Shown: positions 7,438-15,575 of the stretch, piece by piece
How positions within the stretch are numbered: the stretch's first letter is position 1
How the letters are laid out: each line of letters starts with the position of its first letter
Virus record (IMG/VR): IMGVR_UViG_3300047357_001131
Span: 1 to 27,412 of that record
Strand: one strand, 5' to 3'
Source of the DNA: a virus
Length of the DNA stretch: 27,412 nucleotides
Translations under genes and position numbers: made by a program
Notes under the pieces: generated by a model
What the model saw: the letters and a program-made list of their open reading frames with translations, nothing else
Told to the model about the DNA's origin: nothing
Databases searched by the model: none

Positions 7438-8772
7438 ATGAAAAAAACAGCTGAACAACTACACAAGGAGTTAACAGATAAGTTAATTACAGAAAATTAT
7501 GTTGATTTAAAACCAATCAACAAAATCGAGGCAACCCCTAAAGAAGGATGGGAAGCTAAATATTTTAATTACATTAATGAAGCAGGTGAAAAATCACTTA
7601 ATCCTATCGTTAACGATGATATGAAAGCTAATACCCTAAAATCAGAAGAAAAGGTATCTGCAGATCCTAATTATAAGTTTTCTATGGATAATAAATTGGC
7701 GGGTTCATATAAAGTCTCTGATGGTGTAGAAAATATCGCTTCACATAATTACGACTATTCTCCAAAAGTAGATAACATTAACAATGTTAATGCTCAAGAA
7801 ATGATGAATGGTGTATACTGTGAAATAAAAAATAATCCAAAACTAACATTAGAAGAAGCTCAAGCTAAAGTAATTAAAAATTTAGCTAAAGATCAAATGT
7901 ATTATGTAAAAGAAGGACAATTTGGTGTTGCAGGATTAGGATACCAAGAAGAATCAGCTGGTTTACCTGCAATTGATAATCAAATGGAAGTAGTTAAAGA
8001 ATCAACTACATCAAAAATTAAAAATATACTTAAAGAACACTTTATGGGTGTTAGTAATGGTAACAAAAGTAGCTTTGCTTCAATATCAGGTGAAGTTATT
8101 AATAAAATGTTAGCTGAAGAAGGATTAGTTGAAACTCCAAATTCATTAGATAATTTTGTAAATGAATTAAATAAAGAAGATGATCTTCCAATGAGTGAAG
8201 ATAAATTTGATGAAGCAAGAGAAAAAGCTATAGAATCATCTCAAGAAAAAGCAGGTATGGCTGAAGAAGCAAGACCAGATTATCCAGATATCGATGGAGA
8301 TGGTGATAGAAAAGAGCCAATGGCTAAAGCAGCTAAAGATAAAGAAAAGAAAAAGAAAGTAAAAAAAGAATCAATCGATACTAAATTAGCTGAAATAGGT
8401 AAAGAAGCTGAAGCAGTAAAATTAGAGGCACAGTTAGATTTCTTACATGATCATATTGCTGAAAAAGTAGATAGAGTAAATTCAATTAATGAAGATGAAA
8501 ATCTTAAAGAATTAATTGATAAAGCTAAGATGAAGCAAATGCAGAAAGAAATTAAAGAACTAGAAAAGAAAAAATCTAAAATGGAAAAGATTTACGAAAA
8601 ATCTTGTGGTAAAAAATATGCTAAAAAAGAAATGGTAGACGAAACTGAAGAAGTAGAGGAATCATTTGATAGTGTAGTAGATGATATCATGGATCAAGGT
8701 AAATCAAGAGAAGATGCTGAAAAAATTGCAGGTGCAATTAACGCTAAATACGTAGGCAACTACAAAGATTAA
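7438..8772 (+). CDS. Hypothetical prohead-core-like protein with DxDxDG motif and Lys-rich segment
   Basis: The protein has 444 residues. The N-terminal half (to about residue 185) is mixed and carries possible gp21-type substrate sequences. Residues about 250-300 are acidic and include PDIDGDGD (284-290), a DxDxDG calcium-loop-like motif, followed by a basic run KDKEKKKKVKK at about 300-310. A charged coiled coil spans about 312-390. The C terminus, SFDSVVDDIMDQGKSREDAE followed by KIAGAINAKYVG, looks like a small conserved helical module. No enzyme motif, signal peptide or TM is seen. A position immediately before the protease gene suits a scaffold or core protein that is processed in the prohead. 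Function is inferred only from context. Confidence 0.78.
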   Translation: MKKTAEQLHKELTDKLITENYVDLKPINKIEATPKEGWEAKYFNYINEAGEKSLNPIVNDDMKANTLKSEEKVSADPNYKFSMDNKLAGSYKVSDGVENIASHNYDYSPKVDNINNVNAQEMMNGVYCEIKNNPKLTLEEAQAKVIKNLAKDQMYYVKEGQFGVAGLGYQEESAGLPAIDNQMEVVKESTTSKIKNILKEHFMGVSNGNKSSFASISGEVINKMLAEEGLVETPNSLDNFVNELNKEDDLPMSEDKFDEAREKAIESSQEKAGMAEEARPDYPDIDGDGDRKEPMAKAAKDKEKKKKVKKESIDTKLAEIGKEAEAVKLEAQLDFLHDHIAEKVDRVNSINEDENLKELIDKAKMKQMQKEIKELEKKKSKMEKIYEKSCGKKYAKKEMVDETEEVEESFDSVVDDIMDQGKSREDAEKIAGAINAKYVGNYKD

Positions 8773-8784
8773 TCAAGTTATTAT

Positions 8785-9384
8785 ATGAAGACATTACTAA
8801 TAGAAACTCACGAGTTTAAGGCCTCACCCCAACAGCTAACTGAAAATGTATCTGAAAATGGTAATTTATTAGTTGAGGGTGTTTTAGCAACTGCTGAAGT
8901 TAAAAACGGTAATGGTCGTTACTACTCTAAAGATTTATGGGAAAGAGAAATGAATAAATATGCTGAACTTGTTGAACAAAGACGTTCAATGGGAGAACTA
9001 GATCACCCTGAATCATCAGTAGTAAATTTAAAAAATGTATCTCACCTAATATCTGATTTTTGGTGGGATGGAGATAACGTAATGGGTAAAATAGAAATTT
9101 TACCTACTCCCTCAGGAAATATACTTAAAGAACTAATAGGACATGGTGTTACAGTAGGTGTATCATCAAGAGGAATGGGTTCATTACAAGATAGAGGTGG
9201 TGTAATGGAAGTACAAGATGACTTTGAATTACTATGTTGGGATTTTGTTTCAACACCATCAAACCCAGGTTCTTATATGCATACTATTAAAGAAGGTAAA
9301 GAAATGGTTAATTATGATTATACAAAAGTTAACCAAATTGTTACTGAGATCCTTTGCTCAAAAGGCTCTTGTCCTGTAATGTAA
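8785..9384 (+). CDS. 21: Prohead maturation protease (gp21-like)
   Basis: This 199-residue serine protease cleaves scaffold, core and capsid proteins during head maturation. After a short N-terminal arm come the strand VEGVLATAEVKNGNGRYYSK (residues 30-49) and GELDHPESSVVNLKNVSHLI (70-89), which carries the catalytic His74. The nucleophile sits in GVTVGVSSRGMGS (121-133), Ser127 or Ser128. LLCWDFVSTPSNPGS (149-163) closes the fold. This is the T4 gp21 / herpesvirus-assemblin-type prohead protease; T4 gp21 has 212 residues, a similar length. The extreme C terminus (ILCSKGSCPVM) holds two Cys. The gene lies just before the scaffold and capsid genes, as in T4. It has no TATTTATAA element and starts 12 bases after the preceding stop. 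Confidence 0.93.
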   Translation: MKTLLIETHEFKASPQQLTENVSENGNLLVEGVLATAEVKNGNGRYYSKDLWEREMNKYAELVEQRRSMGELDHPESSVVNLKNVSHLISDFWWDGDNVMGKIEILPTPSGNILKELIGHGVTVGVSSRGMGSLQDRGGVMEVQDDFELLCWDFVSTPSNPGSYMHTIKEGKEMVNYDYTKVNQIVTEILCSKGSCPVM

Positions 9385-9511
9385 TTTTAAGATATTTTCA
9401 TATACGTATAACCGTAATACATCATGATTATCTTTATATGATGTTAGACTATTAATAATTTTCTATTACGTCTCATGAATAGACGTATTTCACAAACTAA
9501 ATTTTGGGATT
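9385..9511 (+). promoter_or_regulatory. Structured leader between protease and scaffold genes
   Basis: This is the longest gap in the head cluster. It holds a perfect 10-base palindrome TATACGTATA (9401-9410), an inverted repeat CATCAT/ATGATG (9420-9425 and 9438-9443) and a 7-bp hairpin TACGTCT/AGACGTA (9467-9473 and 9481-9487, 7-base loop). No hairpin is followed by a U-run, so none is a standard terminator. The TATTTATAA element is absent. It may hold the promoter or a stabilising 5' structure for the highly expressed scaffold and capsid genes. Confidence 0.45.
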
Positions 9512-10723
9512 ATGGCAACAAACAGAGATTTGCTAAAAGAGGCAATTGCCGATGCGAAGTCCGTAAGGGAAACAGCAATCGCAAACGCCAAACTTGCTCT
9601 TGAAGAAGCTTTCACTCCACATCTAAAATCTATGCTAGCTGCAAAGTTAGAAGAAATGGACAAAGATGATGAAGTAAAAGAAGAAAAAGAAGACAAAGTT
9701 GAAGAAATGGATGCTTCTAGTTTCGAAAGAAAGAACTCTCCAGCCGGTGACTCTTTAAAAGATCTTGCGCCGAAAAAAGTAGGTCAATCTACAGTGCAAG
9801 AAGAAAAAGAGGAAGTGGATGAAGAAATCGATCTTGATGAACTATTAGCTGAACTTGAAGATTCTAAAGATTTATCTGAGGACGCTAGAACTGACGCAGA
9901 AGAAGAAGGCTACAAAGATGGCATGAAAGACGAGAAAGAAGATCTTGAAGAAGATGCTCGTACTGACGCAGAAGAAGAAGGGTACAAAGATGGAATGAAG
10001 GACGAAAAAGAAGACATGGAAGACGAGGAAATTGATCTCGAAGATATGTCAGAAGACGACCTTAAAGGATTTATCGAGGATGTCATTAAAGACATGGTCG
10101 CTGACGGCGAAATTGAGCCAGGTGACGAATTCGTAGAAGACGAAGTTGAAGTTGAAGACGTTGAAGACATTGATGTTGTAGACGACTTAAGCGTAGATGT
10201 AGAAATCGACGAAGCCAAAAAAGAAGAAATGGATGAAAGTGAAAAAGTTGATGAAGCAAAAGACGAGATCGATGAAGCATCTCGTGTAAAAGGTGAAAAA
10301 GGTGTCGGAAACGAGGATGGAGACAAAGATGACTCTAAAATCGAAAAAGAAACTGAAAAAATGAGATTCAAAGAAGCAATGGATGAAATTCAAGCGCTTA
10401 AAGTTGAATTGAATGAAGTTAACCTTTTAAATGCTAAGTTACTTTACACTAACAAAATTTTCAAGGCAAAAAACTTAACTGAAAGTAAAAAAGTTAAGGT
10501 ATTAAAAGCGTTTGACAAAGCGAAGGATGTACAAGCAGCGAAAACAATTTTTGAAACATTATCAGAAGGTTTACTAGATAAATCTCCAGTAAATGAATCA
10601 AGAAACTTAGGATCTGCATCGAAAGCTAGTGGTTTAGAACCAAAAGCGACGTCAACAAAACAACCAATCATTGAGTCAAATGACGTTTACAACCGTATGC
10701 GTAAGCTAGCGGGATTAATTTAA
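9512..10723 (+). CDS. 22: Acidic prohead scaffold/core protein (gp22 position)
   Basis: The protein has 403 residues. The N terminus NRDLLKEAIADAKSVRETAI and the following helix (to about residue 50) resemble scaffold or core proteins of T4-like phages. Residues about 50-280 are extremely acidic (Glu/Asp with Lys) and contain a 22-residue unit repeated in tandem at residues 123-144 and 147-168 (core DARTDAEEEGYKDGMKDEKE). Residues about 282-355 form a coiled-coil region, and the C terminus ends DVYNRMRKLAGLI. The location between protease and major capsid protein matches T4 gene 22, the main scaffold that gp21 degrades; T4 gp22 is shorter (269 residues). Codon choice uses more C-ending codons (GAC, AAC, TTC) than neighbours other than the capsid gene, consistent with high expression. 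Confidence 0.8.
   Translation: MATNRDLLKEAIADAKSVRETAIANAKLALEEAFTPHLKSMLAAKLEEMDKDDEVKEEKEDKVEEMDASSFERKNSPAGDSLKDLAPKKVGQSTVQEEKEEVDEEIDLDELLAELEDSKDLSEDARTDAEEEGYKDGMKDEKEDLEEDARTDAEEEGYKDGMKDEKEDMEDEEIDLEDMSEDDLKGFIEDVIKDMVADGEIEPGDEFVEDEVEVEDVEDIDVVDDLSVDVEIDEAKKEEMDESEKVDEAKDEIDEASRVKGEKGVGNEDGDKDDSKIEKETEKMRFKEAMDEIQALKVELNEVNLLNAKLLYTNKIFKAKNLTESKKVKVLKAFDKAKDVQAAKTIFETLSEGLLDKSPVNESRNLGSASKASGLEPKATSTKQPIIESNDVYNRMRKLAGLI
9878..10015 (+). repeat. Tandem in-frame repeat inside the scaffold gene
   Basis: Two 66-base units (9878-9943 and 9950-10015), separated by six bases, encode identical 22-residue blocks. The DNA differs at 9 positions in 8 codons, all synonymous (for example AGA versus CGT for Arg, GGC versus GGG and GGA for Gly). 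Confidence 0.85.
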
Positions 10724-10746
10724 AAATTATTATTAACAATTTAAAC

Positions 10747-10755
10747 TATTTATTA
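10747..10755 (+). promoter_or_regulatory. Variant TATTTATTA element overlapping the capsid start codon
   Basis: A one-base variant of the recurring TATTTATAA word; its last A is the A of the ATG at 10755. It may be degenerate or coincidental in this AT-rich leader. Confidence 0.25.
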
Positions 10756-12467
10756 TGAGCTTAAATACTCTTTTAGAAAGCGCTAACCCATATCAGTCTC
10801 TACAGTCTGATGCAGCTAAATTAGCTGGTAAATGGGAAAAAACAGGTCTTTTAGAAGGTTTAAATGGTGCCCACAAAAACAACATGGGAATCATTTTAGA
10901 AAACCAAGCTAAACAACTTGTAGTAGAATCTTCTCAAACAGGAGGAGGTACTGCGTCTTCAGGTACATTCTCAAGCCAAACTGCTGTTAACATCGGTGGT
11001 CAATGGGCTGGAGTTGCTTTACCATTAGTAAGAAAAGTATTTGGTCAAATCGCAGCAAAAGAATTTGTTAGCGTTCAGCCAATGAACTTACCTTCTGGTC
11101 TAGTATTTTACCTAGATTTCCAATACGGAAATGACAAAACTCCATTCGCTGCCGGTGATTCATTATACGGTAACGAAGGTGGAAATGCACCATTCGGAAA
11201 CACTAACGAAGGTGGTCTTTATGGAGCAGGTAGATTTGGATATTCTATTCAAAATACTTCTTCACAAGTAAACGTTGCTGCAGTAGCAACAGCTAAATGG
11301 TCTGACTTTAACTATGATTCTGATTACTCAGCATCATTCGGAGACTATAAGAAATTCTCATTCGCTAAATCAGGTTTAGGAATGGCTGATTTCGAAGGTG
11401 TTAAAGGATTCCAATTATACTCAGGTTCAGCTGCATCAAGAATCCCTTCTTTACTAGTTAAAACAGGATCTGCAGGTAAACAAGTATCAGCATTTACTTC
11501 AGTAGATGATACTAATGTACATTTCCTTGCACTAGCCGCTGATTGGGCTGGAGCTACAGGTAATGCTGCAACTGCACAATCAATTGTATTCCAAGTACAA
11601 CCTACTGATCAATACAGAGGTGACTTTGAAGCTGGAAACAGCGTACCAAACACTTGGAATGATTCAGGTTCAAACGGAAACAGCGGATGCTGTCCTCCAC
11701 AAGTTATTCCAGAAATCAACATTCAGATGAAATCATCTGCAATCGTTGCTAAAACTAGAAAACTTAAAGCAGTTTGGACTCCAGAATTCGCACAGGATTT
11801 AAATGCATACCATGCATTAGATGCTGAAGCAGAATTAACTTCTATCCTTAGTGAGTATATCTCATTAGAAATTGACCTAGAAATTCTTTCTATGTTGATC
11901 GAAGGAGCAGGAGCTGGAACTGAAAACTGGTCAGCAGTTAACAATACTGCAATTTCAACAGCTGCTAACGGTAATGCTGTTGTTACTGACTTAGGATTCT
12001 ATAACTCACAAGGACAATGGTTCCAAACTTTAGGAACTAAAATCCAAAAGTTGAGTAATATCATTCACCAGAAAACTCTTAGAGGTGGTGCTAACTTCTT
12101 AGTATGTTCTCCAACTGTAGGTACAATTTTGGAAAGTATTCCAGGATTTGCTGCTGATTCAGATGGCGATGCTGCTAAAGCTAGCTACGCATTTGGTGTA
12201 CAAAAAGTAGGTTCAATTAATGGACGTTACAAAGTATACAAAAACCCTTACATGACTGAAAACAAAATCTTATTAGGATTTAGAGGTTCTCAGTTCCTTG
12301 AAAGTGGTGCTGTATTTGCTCCGTACATTCCGTTAATCATGACTCCACTAGTATACGATCCAAATACTTTCACACCAAGAAAAGGATTGTTAACTAGATA
12401 TGCTAAGAAAATGGTAAGACCAGAATTTTATGGTACTATCAACATCTCAGGATTAAACACTCTATAA
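10755..12467 (+). CDS. 23: Major capsid protein (gp23-like)
   Basis: The product has 570 residues and forms the capsid hexamers. T4 gp23-type signatures are GQWAGVALPLVRKVF (82-96), VSVQPMNLPSGLVFYLDFQYG (105-125), and the block after about residue 318. That block includes INIQMKSSAIVAKTRKLKAV, then FAQDLNAYHALDAEAELTSI, in the position of the T4 segment with LAQDL and LDAE. The N-terminal 58 residues look like a removable propeptide ending LVVE before a Ser/Gly-rich stretch (SSQTGGG), comparable to gp21 cleavage of T4 gp23 after residue 65. A vicinal Cys pair (312-313, GCCPP) lies just before the conserved block. Codon choice is enriched in C-ending codons. An intrinsic terminator follows the gene. 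T4 gp23 has 521 residues. Confidence 0.95.
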   Translation: MSLNTLLESANPYQSLQSDAAKLAGKWEKTGLLEGLNGAHKNNMGIILENQAKQLVVESSQTGGGTASSGTFSSQTAVNIGGQWAGVALPLVRKVFGQIAAKEFVSVQPMNLPSGLVFYLDFQYGNDKTPFAAGDSLYGNEGGNAPFGNTNEGGLYGAGRFGYSIQNTSSQVNVAAVATAKWSDFNYDSDYSASFGDYKKFSFAKSGLGMADFEGVKGFQLYSGSAASRIPSLLVKTGSAGKQVSAFTSVDDTNVHFLALAADWAGATGNAATAQSIVFQVQPTDQYRGDFEAGNSVPNTWNDSGSNGNSGCCPPQVIPEINIQMKSSAIVAKTRKLKAVWTPEFAQDLNAYHALDAEAELTSILSEYISLEIDLEILSMLIEGAGAGTENWSAVNNTAISTAANGNAVVTDLGFYNSQGQWFQTLGTKIQKLSNIIHQKTLRGGANFLVCSPTVGTILESIPGFAADSDGDAAKASYAFGVQKVGSINGRYKVYKNPYMTENKILLGFRGSQFLESGAVFAPYIPLIMTPLVYDPNTFTPRKGLLTRYAKKMVRPEFYGTINISGLNTL

Positions 12468-12496
12468 TCAGAGATAACTCTTAGTTAGTAAGAATT

Positions 12497-12526
12497 AGCC
12501 CGAACTCACGTTCGGGCTTTTTTTTT
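12497..12526 (+). terminator. Intrinsic terminator after the major capsid gene
   Basis: The perfect 9-bp stem AGCCCGAAC / GTTCGGGCT (12497-12505 and 12510-12518) has a TCAC loop and runs into nine consecutive T (12518-12526). It lies 29 bases after the capsid stop and just before the next TATTTATAA element, so it separates two transcription units. Confidence 0.95.
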
Positions 12527-12529
12527 CAA

Positions 12530-12538
12530 TATTTATAA
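12530..12538 (+). promoter_or_regulatory. TATTTATAA element upstream of the neck gene cluster
   Basis: Exact copy (extended AATATTTATAATAAA) directly after the terminator and 14 bases before the ATG at 12553. Its place behind a strong terminator favours a transcription-initiation role. Confidence 0.6.
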
Positions 12539-12552
12539 TAAAATACTCAACT

Positions 12553-14049
12553 ATGAATGTACCAATTTATGATGGTTGTCCAATTTGGAACGAAAAATCC
12601 GTACCATTTGGATTCTATAATACCGATACTACATTTCAAATCGATGCTATAAAAGTCACAAAATTTTGTGCTTCAAGGTTAGGTTATCCTTTAGTAGATG
12701 TTGAACTACAATCAAGTTCATTTTTTACGGCATTTGAAGAAGCAGTAACTACATATGGAAATGAATTATATGCATATAAAATACGTGATAATCAATTATC
12801 ACTTGAAGGAATTACAACAGGGTCATCTTTAAACCAGGCATTAATAACACCAAGTTTTGAACCAATTGTTAGATTAACTGAACAATATGGTGAAGAAGCA
12901 GGTAGTGGAGGAAATGTACCGTATTACTCAGGCTCATTCCAATTAACTTCTAGTATTCAAGATTATGATTTCCAAACTTTTATGACAGGAAGTGGATTAA
13001 CAGGGTCTGAATACGAAAATGGTATAGAAGTAAAAAAAGTATATTATGAACCAAAATTCCCAGCATCAGCAAGATATTTAGATCCTTATAATGGATTTGG
13101 ATTTGGAGGTGCTGTAGCAGCAGGTATTGTTGGATTTGGAGGATTTGGTCAAGGAATGGGATATTTAATGGCTCCATTAAATTATGATTTACAAGTAATA
13201 CAACAAATAGAAATGAATGAAATGGTTAGAATGTCTAACTATTCATTTAGAGTACAAGATGATAAATTAAGAATATTCCCTATACCTAATTTTGATGGGA
13301 CATTCCATTCAGGTTCATCTTTACTATTAAATAATGCTTTATCAGCATCCAATCCACCATCAATAACATTTGCAAGTGATTTAACTTCATCTTTAATTGA
13401 TATAACTGGAGGAACTGGTGAAGGTAAAGATGCACAAGGTGTTATTATAGGAAGTCAAGGAACAAATACTACATATGAATTTAAAGTAAAATCATCAGGT
13501 AGTGGATACACAGCTGGTGATGTAATTACAATATCAGCAGCTACTATAGATGGTTCTAGTAATGATATTAGTAATGCATCTGGAGATTTAGTATTTACTT
13601 TAAGAGAACAAGACATAACAGCTATTTGTGGTGGAGGAACTTTATGGTTTGATTACATTTTAAGAGATGAAAGAATAAATAGTTCAGTTAAACAAACTCC
13701 AACTAAAGTTACAAATGTATCAAATGCACCATTTGAAAATCCTACATATGAATTTATTAATTCAGTAGGTAGACAATGGATATTCGAATACACACTAGCT
13801 TTAGCAAAAGAAATGTTAGGGTATGTAAGAGGAAAATATAGTAGTATTCCAATACCAAATGCTGAAGTTAATTTAAATCAAGGTGATTTAATATCAGCAG
13901 CAACAACAGAAAAAGCAGCATTAATAGAAAGATTAAGAACATATCTTGATGAAACATCAAGACAAGCATTATTAAATAGAAGAGCATCTGAGGCTGAATC
14001 TAAGATGATTGAGTTACAACAAGTGCCTTACACAATTTATATAGCATAA
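12553..14049 (+). CDS. 13: Neck protein gp13-like, with inserted beta module
   Basis: This 498-residue protein is a head-completion (neck) protein in the gp13 class. The C-terminal third is the best evidence: LALAKEMLGYVRGKYSSIPI, PNAEVNLNQGDLISAATTEK, and an ending in VPYTIYIA, a strongly conserved pattern in T4-like gp13. The central part has a Gly-rich stretch (residues about 179-204, GFGFGGAVAAGIVGFGGFGQ) followed by QQIEMNEMVRMSNYSFRVQD. T4 gp13 has only 309 residues. Part of the excess is an inserted Gly/Ser/Thr-rich beta segment at residues about 279-358, related in pattern to one in the tail sheath. The next gene starts one base after the stop, forming a 13-14-15 cluster. Confidence 0.75.
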   Translation: MNVPIYDGCPIWNEKSVPFGFYNTDTTFQIDAIKVTKFCASRLGYPLVDVELQSSSFFTAFEEAVTTYGNELYAYKIRDNQLSLEGITTGSSLNQALITPSFEPIVRLTEQYGEEAGSGGNVPYYSGSFQLTSSIQDYDFQTFMTGSGLTGSEYENGIEVKKVYYEPKFPASARYLDPYNGFGFGGAVAAGIVGFGGFGQGMGYLMAPLNYDLQVIQQIEMNEMVRMSNYSFRVQDDKLRIFPIPNFDGTFHSGSSLLLNNALSASNPPSITFASDLTSSLIDITGGTGEGKDAQGVIIGSQGTNTTYEFKVKSSGSGYTAGDVITISAATIDGSSNDISNASGDLVFTLREQDITAICGGGTLWFDYILRDERINSSVKQTPTKVTNVSNAPFENPTYEFINSVGRQWIFEYTLALAKEMLGYVRGKYSSIPIPNAEVNLNQGDLISAATTEKAALIERLRTYLDETSRQALLNRRASEAESKMIELQQVPYTIYIA

Positions 14050-14050
14050 T

Positions 14051-14581
14051 ATGGCAATGTTTACAAGACAAAGGGACTGGTCCCTTATGAGGCACTTAAA
14101 TAGAGAAGTAATGGGTAACATTATAACTCAACAAGCCGCTATCTATCAGTTTCAATTAGAAGAAACAAAAGTTAATATTTACGGTGAAGCAGCTGAAGAA
14201 AAATATTATAATGGTCCTTTTCTATTCAATGTTTTAATTAATAGGTCAAATGAAGAATATGGTGAAAATGTAGAAGGTATCCAATTTAACCAACCTATTG
14301 AATTTTATTTTTTAAGAGATGATTTAGTAGAAAAAGATATAGTACCTAGAGTAGGTGATATCATATTATATCAAGAAGGATATTATGGAGTACAAAGTAC
14401 AGTAGCAAACCAATATTGGGGAGGTAAAAATCCTGAATATCCTAATAATGATTCTGATGGAGAACCTAATCCACTTAATCCTGGATTAGAAGAATTTGGT
14501 AATAACATATCAATTCTAGTTTCAACTTATTATATACCTGCTGATAAAGTAGCTATTTCACCATATCAAGAAAGATTCTAA
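14051..14581 (+). CDS. 14: Neck protein gp14-like
   Basis: The protein has 176 residues. With gp13 it would close the packaged head and present the tail-binding surface. The pattern matches T4-like gp14: an N-terminal helix (RQRDWSLMRHLNREVMGNII), then YQFQLEETKVNIYGEAAEEK. PIEFYFLRDDLVEKDIVPRV and GDIILYQEGYYGVQST follow, then QYWGGKNPEYPNND. T4 gp14 has 256 residues, so this is a short version. Its stop overlaps the next start (TAATG at 14579-14583), pointing to coupled translation with gp15. No membrane or signal segment is present. The order 13-14-15 supports the call. Confidence 0.72.
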   Translation: MAMFTRQRDWSLMRHLNREVMGNIITQQAAIYQFQLEETKVNIYGEAAEEKYYNGPFLFNVLINRSNEEYGENVEGIQFNQPIEFYFLRDDLVEKDIVPRVGDIILYQEGYYGVQSTVANQYWGGKNPEYPNNDSDGEPNPLNPGLEEFGNNISILVSTYYIPADKVAISPYQERF

Positions 14582-15528
14582 TGGCAAAACCAAGAAAACC
14601 CATACCAAAATCACAATTAACCTTAAGCACAAATAAACATACGGCTTTTAGGGGTAGAGAAGAACAAGGGATACAAACTAATCCTAATAATGATATTATC
14701 CCTAATAATCCAAATTACTCAGAAACTGGTATCCAACATAATAGATCGGATCAAATGAGTTTTAGAGATGATGATACTAAACAATTTTCTGTAGGTGTTA
14801 AAGATATTGATGAAGCAGTATTTTATTATTTTGAAAATAAAATTAAACCTTTTGTTTATCAAAATGGAGCTAGAAGAGAAGTACCTATAATATATGGTGC
14901 TCCTGAAAGATGGAAATCATTTCAACGTGATGGATATTATAGAGATAAAAAAGGTGCAATTATGTTACCTATTATCGTATTAAAAAGAGATAAAATAACA
15001 AAAGATAGAACAGTTGCAAATAAATTAGATGCAAATCAACCAAATTTAACTGGGGTATTTTCTAAACAATTTAGTGCTAAAAACTTTTATGGTAATTTTG
15101 CAGCTCTAAATAATAGAATACCAGTAGACACATTTCATGTAGTAGCACAACCAGATTATGTTACTATGGACTATAGTTGTTTAATACAAACTTATTATAT
15201 GGAACAACTAAATAAAATTATTGAAGCATGCGAGTATGCATCAGATGCGTATTGGGGCAATCCTGAAAGATTTATGTTTAGATCATTTATAGATAGTTTT
15301 TCTACAGCCACAGAATTAACAATTAATAAAGATAGGTTGGTTACTGGAACTTTTAATATTAGATTACGTGGATATTTAATCCCTGATACTATACAAAAAG
15401 ATTTAGCATCAACTAAAAAATATAATTCAAAAGCAAAAGTTACAATTAACATGGAAACTGTAAGTGATGTAGAAGGAGCAGGAATACAAACTTCAAACCC
15501 TACTACAGACCATAGAAGTAGAAGTTAA
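14581..15528 (+). CDS. 15: Tail completion/sheath-stabilising protein gp15-like
   Basis: The protein has 315 residues. In T4, gp15 forms the ring at the head-proximal end of the tail and joins it to the neck. The family pattern seen is an N-terminal helix (DIDEAVFYYFENKIKPFVYQ), the strand motif REVPIIYGAPERWKSFQRDG, then KGAIMLPIIVLKRDKITKDR, and a C-terminal beta part (YVTMDYSCLIQTYYMEQLNK, then TGTFNIRLRGYLIPD). The N-terminal 60 residues are polar and probably disordered, and the last 25 are Thr/Ser-rich. T4 gp15 has 272 residues. The position directly after gp14, with start and stop overlapping, fits. The call rests on motif pattern and order. Confidence 0.65.
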   Translation: MAKPRKPIPKSQLTLSTNKHTAFRGREEQGIQTNPNNDIIPNNPNYSETGIQHNRSDQMSFRDDDTKQFSVGVKDIDEAVFYYFENKIKPFVYQNGARREVPIIYGAPERWKSFQRDGYYRDKKGAIMLPIIVLKRDKITKDRTVANKLDANQPNLTGVFSKQFSAKNFYGNFAALNNRIPVDTFHVVAQPDYVTMDYSCLIQTYYMEQLNKIIEACEYASDAYWGNPERFMFRSFIDSFSTATELTINKDRLVTGTFNIRLRGYLIPDTIQKDLASTKKYNSKAKVTINMETVSDVEGAGIQTSNPTTDHRSRS

Positions 15529-15546
15529 TCTTAACAAATAATAACA

Positions 15547-15555
15547 TATTTATAA
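15547..15555 (+). promoter_or_regulatory. TATTTATAA element upstream of the 15576 gene
   Basis: Exact copy, followed by TAAAT, 20 bases before the ATG at 15576. Confidence 0.55.
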
Positions 15556-15575
15556 TAAATTAAAAACCAAAAATT

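Noticed and set aside
9467-9487. Hairpin TACGTCT/AGACGTA as a terminator
   Set aside because: No T-run follows, and the following gene is expected to be highly expressed, so a leader structure is more likely.
9910-10371. Long minus-strand open frame of about 150 codons inside the scaffold gene
   Set aside because: It is Ser-rich low-complexity sequence, the mirror of acidic Glu/Asp codons in the plus-strand scaffold. All other genes are on the plus strand.
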